Source: Acanthornis magna (taxonomy: Eukaryota; Chordata; Aves; Passeriformes; Acanthizidae). From it: a stretch of 64,000 bases of DNA. Positions within the stretch are counted from its first letter, which is position 1. Each line of letters starts with the position of its first letter. The stretch spans positions 6,421,501 to 6,485,500 of the forward strand of contig JAWUZG010000018.1 of assembly GCA_036785705.1 (NCBI GenBank). The letters are read 5' to 3'. The translations under genes and the position numbers were made by a program. The notes beneath the pieces were generated by a model that was not told the DNA's origin, searched no databases, and saw only the letters and a list, made by a program, of their open reading frames with translations. This document shows, in pieces, positions 49,301-61,300 of this stretch.

Positions 49301-52300
49301 AAAATTTATTTTCCTCTGAAAGTAGAGATAATTATATAACAAGAGAAACATTTCATATACTTGGACAACATCCATGTTTGAAATTAATGCAAAGTAATTA
49401 GCAGGCTCTAAATCTGCCTCCTAACTCACTGCATACTAACTTTGCCACACAGGAGGCTTGAAGTCTGCATTTACAAACTGAACAGCATAAATCAAAGCAA
49501 CATAAACAAGCCATTCAGATGCTAAAGATAGCATAGGAAATGGAATGAGTTACCTGATAATGCTCCAAACATCACTACTGGCCTATGCTCTAATGCCAGT
49601 CCACTTGTCCGATATAAAGCATTGGTGACAGCCTTGGTTCCTAAAATAAGCCAAATTACAGGGCGAACCACCGAAGAGTCATTCAAAGTGAGATTGTTAT
49701 TCACGTTCCACTGAAGGTTGTTCCACAGTCTCCTGTGTAGCATCACCTGTATTGGGAAGGTAAATGTCACAACAGCAATCAGCCATCAGGCTTTACTTAC
49801 ATTATCAGCAGCCACGAAATTATGCTCACCTAGAAAAAGAAATAAAAATTTATCTGTTACCTCGATTTGTCCATTCCCCTGACTTGATACACCATGAGCT
49901 CTTTCTGCAAGCAGCATCAGCCTTGTGGTATCATCTTCAATATAGGCAGTCTGGACCATAGGATAATAGTTCTGTAAACACACAGCAAACCATGCAGATA
50001 TAATATTAACCCAGGAAACAGTAACAGAGAACAAAGACAAGACACAACTGACTTTCGATTACACCTTTGCACCTACCCGAGCCACTGTGTTATTCACATA
50101 CGCCTTGAAGGGTCTTTTCTGCATCTGATATCCATTGTTGTCGGTGTAGAGAAGTTGTTTGGTGTTCAAATTTGTGCTTGTTCTTAGAATTGCTTCACGA
50201 TTTAATTCCAAAGGCCCAACACTGTATTCTTGCTCTATCCTATGGCAAAGCAGCTTCCCATCGTAGCCTTCTGGTACTGAATACAGCCTGGTATACACTG
50301 CATATATGCAATCCTGAGAAGTAACATTGCTATAAAAATGACAGGAAGGATGCAGAGTTCAAAAAGTGGAGCACTTGATTGGTTATGACAAAACTTGCAA
50401 GGCATTCATGCCATCCTACACAGACAACTCTCTTGCCTCTTTTCTACATATTTCATATACATGTACAATTATTTTGAATTTCAGTTTAACTTTCAAATAT
50501 ACAGATATTCAACCCGGATGATATCCTATAAATTTTCTTCATGTTGCAAATGTCAAGAGGATTCTTCATTTGATTACAAAGGCTATTTTTCTCAAAATTA
50601 ACAACAAATATAAAAATTATTATGCCTCCCTAAGCAACATATTTACACTGTACAGAATACTTGCATTTTTTTCAATGTGAGTGACATCAACTTTGATGCA
50701 AGAATTCTACACTATTTTCCAAAAGTCCTTCTCAACTACAATCTTTGTATGATGCCATGTAAAGGCATGTCCTGGTCTGCAGCCAAAGCAGCATGGCCAG
50801 AAGGGAGGGGATTCTGCCCCTTTGCTTTCCCTTCATGAGACCCCACCCACAGTGCTGCATCCAGCTCTGGGGCCCTCAACATGGGAAGCACAAGGACCTG
50901 TTGGAAGTCCAGAGGAGGGCCACAAAGATATCAGGGGACTGGAGCACCTCTCCTATGAAGATAGTTTAAGAGAATTGGGATTGTTCACCCTGGAGAAGAG
51001 AATGCTCTGGAGAGACCTTATGGCAGCCTTCCAGTAACTGAAGGAGACCTACAAGAGAGCTGGAGAGGTACTTTTGACAGGGGCATGCAGTGATAAGACA
51101 AGGGGAAGTGCGTTTAAACTGAAAAAGAGTAGGTTTAGGTCAGATATGAGGAAGAAATTCTTTACTCTGGGGGTAGCGAGACACTGGCACAGAGAAACTG
51201 TGGATGCTCCATCCCTGGAGGTGCTCAAGGCCAGGTTGAATGTGGCTTTGGGGCAGCCTGGTGTAGTGGAAGGTGTCCCTGCTCAAGGCAGGGTGGTTGG
51301 AACCAGATCTTTACTGTCCTTCTAACACAAACAATTCTATGACTTGCAGGAGGTGCTTCCTCAGCAGGACATGCTGCAGACTTAGGATAATTCTTTTGTC
51401 TAAATCCTAAACAGTGCAAACACGCAGAGCTCACCATTTAGGAGCAATTGTACAGAACTAACTTCATACATATCTAGAGAGTGAAACATTCCAGTGAAAT
51501 GAAGCTGTAATGGTGCTGTACCTGTAGAAATACTGCCGTATCTCTGTCATCAAGGCTCCAGACATCACCTCCAACACCACTGCTTTTGAAGCTGGAGCAG
51601 CTGAAGCATTTGGGGCAAATAAGTAGTTATCTGAAATGGGTCCTTTCGTTGTGTCTCCATTGACATGGTACTCCAGGAACTCCTGGGTGAACTGGACAGT
51701 CTGGTTAGTGTCCCTGAGAATCCAGAGAAGAGTAAAAATTATATTACTTACAAACGCATTTTGTACATGATAAATGCAAAGCTGAACTGCAACAGGAATG
51801 AGGCTGGAAATGTAAGGGAAAAAATCTGTTTCTTCACAGCAGATTGATTTTGCAAGACTGAGTAAATGAGGACAGCAAAGAATTAAAGTGCTTCCCATTA
51901 AGATATATGTCAGTGTGTAAATAAATGGAATTTCTATGTAATTTTCTACTTTTGTAGAAGAGAAACACCTTAAGATCAAACATCATCTGTATTACCTTGT
52001 TGTTTTGATGTGAGAGTTGCTACAGTATCAAAACTACCCATTTCACAATGAGGTACACTGCACTGCACTAACAAATAATTAGGTTCATTTAACTTTGTAG
52101 CTACGTAAATCAGCATAATGCCAAGTTTCCATGTTTAACACTGGTAACAATAAAATCAACAGGGCAGCAACATTTACAATTACTCAGTACCTATTGTATC
52201 TCCTCCTCTCTCCACTGAAGCTTACAGCTTAGCTATTCATGACTTATTACCACAATTTTTAGAAAGTCATATGAAGGCAATTTAAGATGCTGCTCTCAGC

Positions 52301-55300
52301 TACCTGGTCTGCCTTTGGCAACTTGCTGTGAAAACAGGAAAAATCACTTCATCTAGCAAATAAATTTATACTGCCAAACATTTTATCTCACGTTAACACA
52401 GCTACCCACAATTTGTAACTGAGGAGAAAATATCCAAGTGTTTTCTACTACTCCTTGTATGAGGCATTTGCAGTGCAGGGGCAGGATCTAGAAGTTCTAA
52501 CTGTTGCAGCTGAACTTAAAAGGCTTCACAGTTGAAGATTCCACATTTTTTTAAACCTTTCCTCCCATTCTGACCTGTGATGCCTCACTCTTTCCCACTC
52601 TCCCACTGCAAACTTTCTGAAACTCAAGCATTTTAAGCTTGTCTGAAGGTTCGAGTTATCTTATTTCTCCTACTGAATTCCACGAGCTGAATTCCAGCTC
52701 TTGCAGCCTGCTAGAACAGGATGGAGAAAAATGGAATCTGAATTTAGAGTTTAGTTTTTCTGTGCTGTATTTGTCATAGAATCTGGAGACACATGATCGG
52801 GAGGCACCTTGAGAAAACACTAAGTCCAGGGTTCTTTGTTAAGGCCCATCTATACTTTTAAAGCTGATTTTAACTATACTGGACAACAAGTTCTTGCTCT
52901 AGGAGGCAGAATTATGAACAAAACAACAAAGATGAAAGAGATGTAGCCATCACCAGGCCAGTGTCAAAGGGGTCAAATATTCCACCAGTGTATAATAGCT
53001 GACAATCTGAATCCTGAGCAGGCAAAAAGCAGCACAACTGTGCTGAAGCTGAAGAAATTGGGCCAGTTCGCATCAGCTGAGAAAGACAACCTGAAAATGC
53101 CAAGTCTTGATAATTCTTCCATTTTATCTGCCTGATTAAATGGAAATTCCTTAGTTAAAAGTTTCCTTTCAAACAGTTTTATAGCTTTCTACCATAGAAA
53201 ATAGAAAGTAAGTAAGCTCTTGCTTTATCACTTAAGGCTCTTTGCATAGCCATAGTGTAAGTGCTTACTTTGTAGTATTTAATTAAAATGCACATTGATA
53301 ACTCTCTTTTGTTTTAAAGTACACCAAAACTCTGCTGATATAGTAGTTACTACTGTGATATGTCATCTTAGACCAACTATATAGTTAAACAGGGCAACAT
53401 CACAGAACTAGTATGGAATCACACCCGTGCTAGAGTTGAACTGTCTTGTGAAAAGGAAAGCATGTGAACTGGGAATAAAATAGAATTGCAAAGACTGTAG
53501 AGACCATTTTGTTAGTTGAGTCTTGGAATTAAGACATATAATACAGTCCTTGGACTTATTTACGAAGTGATTAACAGACCCTGAAACATTACTAAAAACA
53601 GGCAGGCACTCTCACCTCTCAGTAATGCTGTGCATTAGGTTTGTGTTCTGGTCAAACACGATCTGGTAGCAGTTGTTAACCACAGGAAACAACCGCCGAT
53701 TTCGCTGATCTGCACGAGTTAAGACTCTCCGCTTGTACTTGATTGATCTCCCAATAAATGCAGACTGTTTACCGTTCAAGGGTTTAATAGTGTATTTTCT
53801 GTAGCTCAGACCATTTATTGCAACCACAATATACAGATCATAGGTAGACTGGGATTCCACTGAGCTTTGAACCTGTACATTAGAATACACAAAAATGCTT
53901 CCTTACAGAAAATTAATTAGCAAGGCAATTACCTTCATGTGCTGTAAGCCCTAAATTATAAAAATTAGCTTCTACTTTAATAATAAGTCTCTAAACATGC
54001 CATTCTTATAATTCCAAATTATAATGTAGATCCAGGCTGCTTTTAATTGGGAGCCTGGTGAACTTGGATTAAGTTGAGCCTTTCTAGTGAAGGAAGGAAA
54101 GTCACTAAGCAAATTAAAATGTTAGATCTATTTTAATGTGAACATGGAATCACAGATCCTGATTTAAGATCACACTGCAAAATGTTTGTATGAGCAGAAA
54201 TAATTGTAAATTAAATTGATCAGTCAAATGACAGGAGAGAGACTGAAACACAGGAGACATGACTAATGCAAAAAGAGAGAAAATTCATGACAAGAGGAGG
54301 AAGCAATGACATGCACCCTCACCTTAGGGAAGGCACATGGAAAGGAGGTAGAGGCATACAACATCCTTTTGAACAGTAAACAGAACACCAGTGTTATGTA
54401 CTACTGAAATACCTTAAACAACAGTTTTTAATGATCTTTCAATTACATGTATCCTGCCCATTAATGTTACATATTTTAGTACTACTTTTGATTCGGAGGA
54501 AGAAAATGGGGCTAGTAAATACTGAAGAGATTCTATGGAAAAAGAGTTTAGTCACAACTAACGAGCAATTCAAGCAAGCTGTTTGTATCTTCACACTGTG
54601 GACTGACAAACGTCCAGTCACACCACAGGCAACCTAACAATAATGGCATCAGCAGGATGCACTCCCATTCTCTCCCATCACTATACAACTCATGCATGTG
54701 GTGCAGAAGGCAGCAGAGCACCTGCCAAAGCTTCAGTTCCTCTCAGCCACATATTCACATCAGTGTTCTGAGCTGAAGTATTCTTTCTCTCAAAAGGTAG
54801 GAGTGCGTAATATGAATGCACTTTTGAACTGCACATACTGGAACTAAAAAGACCCCAAACCACTTTGTCATAATGGCCAAAGAGATTTCACTTAGCCTCA
54901 AGTGACTATCCACGTGCATATAAGAGTAACTTCTAGCAAAAGAGAGTACAAATCAACTAGGTACAGAGAGTTTCACCCTTTTAAAAGAAGGGGAACTTGC
55001 CTTTAGGGCAGCCTAAATCCTGCATAAATGCCTTGAATACATGTCAATTTTGTCTTTGTATCTTACAAGACTGAAGTAATTCAGGCAGGATGACTTCTGG
55101 GAGGTAAGTGACTGACAGGCAAGCATGACCAGGGCCAACCTGAGGAGACTGATGGTTTCCAGATAAAGGCAGTATGGTCTTACCCCATCCCATGTACAGG
55201 TACAGGAGCAAGGGATGGCTGCTGGGCATCACTACCTCACTACAATGTGCCTTCAAGCATGGCCACAGTCATAAGCCACAGGTCACAGAAACTCTGTCCA

Positions 55301-58300
55301 GCTGGCAGAATTTGCTGAGGCATCTCATAGAGACAGAGGGGAGCATCTGGAATTGCATCAGGTCTCTTCAGGCCTTATGTGCAGGAAGCATTCCTGGAGG
55401 TTGCTCAAGCCACTGATGATGATGCATTCTGTACAGCAGATGCTGCTGAGAAAGGCTAGCACTAGCTTTCACTTGAGGCCACTTCCCTCCCTCCCAGGAA
55501 ACAGCTGGCTGTGCCTTGGACCTTGGCTATGACAGAATGAGCTGTCAAACGGCAGCTGACTGACACCAGTTTCTAAGACTTATATTTCTTAATTCTCCTC
55601 TTCTCCCTCCCCAAGGCAATCTGTCAATTGTACAAGCAGGGCTGTCAATTGAAAGGCAGGGCTTCAATGTAATAGGATTTATTTGAAACTGTTTTTTAGA
55701 GAAAGAAAAGCAAGGTAAGAAGCACCAGGTTACACACGGCAGGCATGCAAAGGACAAGCCAAACACACTACAAGAGCAGCAAGTCCTTTTGGATAGTAAA
55801 AAATGTCTCTCTGTTGAGAGAGGAGGCAAGTAAAAACAACCCTTGAAGGACAAGTAGGAAAATCCCACTTTGACAGGAGGTAGAATACAGTCAATAAAAA
55901 CCTACATGTGAGAGAAAAGTAACAGAAAGAAACAAAGTTGAAGTACCTGTGCTGGTACAGAATGTCCCAGTTCATCATATACACTCACTGCCTCACTGCT
56001 GACAGAGACTGTGACAAAGGTAGTGATGTTCCATGCCAGTGGATTATAGACAACAACATACTGGTCAACATCTGCAGCACCTGTGCACAGGCAAACAAAC
56101 AAAACTAACAGTCACTGCAATATGTATTTTTGAAATGTGATATTAAAAAGTATTTGAGAAATCTGTCTAGGTAAAACCATCTTACAAAATTTTAACATAA
56201 AAACCTGCAGTAAAACTTCATGATGGAAAAATGAAAACATTTTACAGTACTTCATAAGAGCCTCTTCTGCTTTATTATTCTATTATCTGCCCAATCAAAA
56301 AAGACCAAGAAAATGGCACCTGAGTTGAATGTAAATGGATTTAGTGAAAATAAGCTGCTTACCACAACTCATTGTCATGCAGTATTAACTTTATCAGAGT
56401 TATACAGAAGATCAAATGAGAAGCCTCATTTAAAAACAGCCCTGTAAAAATCCAAATCGGTCTGTTGCACAGCCCACGGCACTGCTTACATCTGACAGTT
56501 TAAAAGTTTCCAAAGTAAAGATAAAAGAGAGTGTACAGTCTTTAGAATAGACTTCTTAAAAATCCTTTTACATTTTTTACACAAGCTGGCAGTACATTAT
56601 ATCAAGAACATTTCTCAACTCTGTGCTTCTTATCATGTAATGTTATGTTGCAGAGTAAAGTTAGTTTAGTAACTACTCTGATCAGCACCTCTTCCTCCCC
56701 TCTGTTTTACGTTTGAGATCTGAATCTGGGAGCCAGCTCTAACATATGCACTGAGCTAGGGTTCTGTCTAACATCAGCTGAGGAATCCTGGCTTCTGATG
56801 CTTGAGATCTGAGAGCTCAGGCCTCATAAAGCAAACAGGATTTTCTAGCCGTGGTTCACAGAACTTAGATGTACACAGTATGTTGATTGCTTTGGAAGGA
56901 AACATGATAGCTTTCATAATGTAGCTTGAAAATTGGAAAAGCTGTGTAAAAAGTACCTGCTTTTCCTGAGTCTTTAGTGTAAACAGAAGAATAGACCTCT
57001 CCGTTCTTCTTTGCATTGTTGATATCGAAGATTATGGAAGCCATTAGCTTCTTCACATTTAACATTCCATACATCAAGTTATTCATGTACATGTCCTTCA
57101 CCTTGGGGGACTCTGTGCCTGTTATACCATCGTGGTGCTGGACCTTATATTTAAAAGTAATTAGAGAGGCGCAACAGAATGACAGCTTCAGGTTTGCATT
57201 TGTGTTAACATAATAGTCAACTAAACTTCAGACACACAACTTAAAACAATAAGGGATTACAGCTGTATACAGATTCACATTTTGCCTACTCAAATTCCTA
57301 TATGCTGCATGAAATGGTCAAAGACAAGATGCATACAAATTTCCCTCCATACATATTCCTCTTTCAATATATGAAAATTACATCCTTAGAGGGAAAAAAC
57401 CAAACAAGTTACCAAAACCAAGAATGCAGCAAAAATACTGTACCAAGACAGGTTTTTCATTTCCTACTAAGATCTGGTCATTACCTTAGCAGACAAAATA
57501 ATTATTACCTGCAAAAGCACTAAGGACTGTAAATGGTCAATGATAAGAAGGCAATCAATGAGCTAGTGAACTTTGAAGAAGCAAATCTGGCCTTTCTCTT
57601 CTAACTTGCAGAGTAGAGATTATCAGCAGTTTTCAATTAGTTCCATTTTTGTTTGGTTTTTATTTACATTTAAGAACAATTTTGCAAATAACAAAACTAA
57701 CATTAATAAAAGGAATTTTATATGCAGAGTTTGAAACCACATACTCTTTCACTGGTTGAAGAAAACATTTGCCACTAACCATGTCTTGAATGCATGGCTA
57801 AGGGACTGAAGTCATGTTTCAAGACAGTTTTTTTAAAAATTGCTTTATTTTTACTTATGACTTGCAAAAGGAGAAAGTTATTTCTAAAAACATAAAAGCA
57901 ACTTTGAGACACTCCAGCTGAAATGCTTATGCAAACTTTACATTTGGAAAATGAACATTTCCATTCAAATTAGAAAACAAATCAATCTTTACCTCTGAAA
58001 CTGCCCATCTAAGACTCTGAAGCTGCTTTAAGGCTTTACATTTGCAAATAGAACCTTCTGGGTGTTTCAGGACATACTGCGTGAAAAAGGATTCTCCAGC
58101 ATAAAGCAGTGAACTTGCTCTCCTTGCAACTCCTTTTAATGCGCTCCGAGAAGTATAAAAGCCAGTCCATGCTTGAAAGGGCTCTGTTTAGAGTTGAACA
58201 GATCCAGTACATGTCAAATATCACTTCATTTATCACCTACTTGTTACTTATTAGTCTACTACGGTTCAGCTTCTTACATGAATCCTACTGAGGGTTGCAC

Positions 58301-61300
58301 AGCAGCCCTCAAGCAGAATGGTCATAAGGCCGACAGAGAAACCCAGCCAAGAACATGCACTTTGGAAAACGGCCACCTTTCCTACAGCCCCAGTAACATG
58401 CAAAGCCAGCACCAACCAAGCTAACCCGTGTTTACAGAAATTCCCTCCCTGTGGATCGGCACAAAAGAATTTTCAAAGTTTCACTGAAGCATATGGTATT
58501 AATAGTCATTAATAAAATAGATTATAAACCTTGGTAACTGCTTGATGATATGCACACTCTACATTTCAATCTTTTAGACAAAGAGATTTATCTTAAATTT
58601 AATTTTCTCAAAATGGAGTAGAAACAGTGATGTGATGATTCCAAACTACTGCAGTACTTCAAACTGCATTAAAAGATGCCCTCAAGTGGTTACTGGAAAG
58701 TATTTCAACATTCCATTTGTGTTAATGTTTCAGTATCCCACAGAGTGAACTAGGAAAACAAATATTTGTTTTGAAAACCTCCAAATCTCTCCTTAGGGGT
58801 GTGTGGGGGGTGTTTGTTTGGGGGGATTTCTTTTAAAATACACTACTGATAAATAGTGTTTCCAGAAAGAAGTTGCAGAAAGTATTTTGTAAAGAGTATA
58901 CACGCAACTGTAATGATCTGCTATCAGCCCAAGATCAAAGATAACAATTAGAAAATAGGATCATTTGCTCAGAAAACTTCAGCACAAACTCTTTTTGGCC
59001 TGAAAGGTACTAGAAGCTTCAACAGAATTAATTCCATTTTATTTTCAACGTTACAAGCAGAAGAACCACACATACGTATCAGCACAGTGCAATGAATGCA
59101 GAGTAGAAGCAAATACTTATCTGGGACTTAAAACTTGATTTTCCATATGTCATAAGTGACACTGAGCCCAATAAATGACTCATAAAAAAAAGGGCATAGC
59201 AAGAATAAGAGAGGATTAATCATCAAGAAACAAAACAGTATGTGGGAGAAAGTGCACTCAAATCTATACTGCAATTGCAAGGCACAGAAAGTCATTTGGG
59301 GAAAAAACTACATCTATGTGTGGGCACCCACCTGGAACACTGAAGGTGCTGCTATTATGCAAGCTAATAGCAATTGACTCCTGCAGGTAAATTATGCCAA
59401 AAGATAAAGGAAAGAACCCAGATGTAAAAGGGTATTAGCAGTTAGAACTGGCAATGCTTTTATCAGCAAGTTGTTAGGTATGACATGATCCCTGGAGGGA
59501 GGTGAGGGAGGCAGGGATCAGTCCATGCCATGATTCAGAGGAAGCAATGGTTATTTTTATTCATTGAAAAGTTAACAGACACGTTACAGAATAGTCTGAA
59601 ATATACGTACACAGCCAAAAAATGTGACAGCAGTGGTAGCTACAACTACACGGAAAGGTGTTTTAATGAAACCAATGATATTTTAATAATAAACCAGGCA
59701 ATAAAATTAATTAGTAAGTTTAGAAATGGAGAAATTCACTGTGCCTTCTCTCTGCATACTTTGATCTGAGGCCTAAAATGGTAAATTAACTGGGGAAAAG
59801 AATTTAAGGGATGTTGGGTATGGCATGACTTTTTTCAAATTTTTCTTGTACTTTTCAGCTCTTCTCAAAAAGCTAAGTTAGTGCAGCATATAAGATACAA
59901 GCAATCAACAAGCAGCTGTAAAGAACTTTTATAATACTGTACTATGAATATTTTTACTTTTGGGACTCCAGTTATAAGAGAATTCTTTCCCCCCCCAGAA
60001 CTTCAAGCTGTTTTTTTAATAGAAAAGGCAAGACATTGTCCTACAGGAGACTTCAGGGGGTCATCTGCATTAGTATTTTCTTTGGATCAGGTCACCCTTA
60101 CCTAGTATGCTTTGCTTTACATAGAAGATTGGATTTGGAGCTCACAAACTGGATTCCTGATGGATGCAACAAGCATTAACAGGCATTCAAGCCCATATGA
60201 GCAAATACATAAATATTTGCTGCAATTATTGGGAGTGTGGACATCAAATCCTCAACACTGACTGTTTCACTTTGGGAACTCCCATCCCACTGTAGTAACA
60301 CAGAATTTCCCCAAGAGCCTCCAGACTGCTTTGGTCCCTTGGTTACCTGTACCTTCTCCAGACATTCACAGATCACTCCATTTAACATTTTCCAGCTCTG
60401 GTTTAAGCTATGCATAAGCCAGTTCTTTTAAACAGTAAAAATGGGACATTTTTCTGTTTGGCCGCACACCCATCTTTTTTACACAACTAAGTTGGGATCA
60501 ACTTGTCTGGTGATGACACCTTGTAGGGCAAACAATTCTTATAAGAATTTTTCTTCTATATTTCTCATTTTCTCTTATTAAAATATGTACATTTGAGGCA
60601 GACATGAGGCAGCTGCGAACTTAATTACCTGTTGAATATGGAAGAAAGTCTTGAGAGTCCCGAACTTCCCATGTAAGATTCCTGCTATAAAGTGCTTGGA
60701 AGTAATCACTGACAGTGGCATACTGGACAGTCACTCCAAAGTCACCAGAGTGCTTATTAATGTAATCCAACAACAGGTCCATGTTAGAGTACTGAACAGA
60801 TGCATTAAAGAACTGCTTGTCACAGCCCTGAAAATCCAGAAACAGAACAGCCAAATGATTTTGGGTCACATAATTAAGGAAGTTCTTTTTTAACACTAGT
60901 CTTTGTTAAAGTGGTATTTCTTATGGTTTTGACTGCCCATATAACCGATATTAGTTACAAAACTGTCAAGACTGGGTAGGGTTACTTGCACAGATTGTCT
61001 AAAATCATGAAAAAAATAATGAAAAAGCAAAGAGTTTTAGAATTATATATTCTCTCTACTTCTTTACATAGCATTAGCACAAGCACACAAACCCAGAAGT
61101 TAGACCGACATTTTCTTACATTACTGCAGAACTGTGGGTTTGGATCTAGACGTTGGGATTTATTTGTTCTATTCAAAACTTCTCCCCATTCCAGCATGAT
61201 TTTCACTATAGCACAAATACAGCGTGTTATAGTCTATGTCTCACTCTCTACAAAAATAATAAATTCAACACAAGCAACAGTGTCATAAACACAGGAGAAA

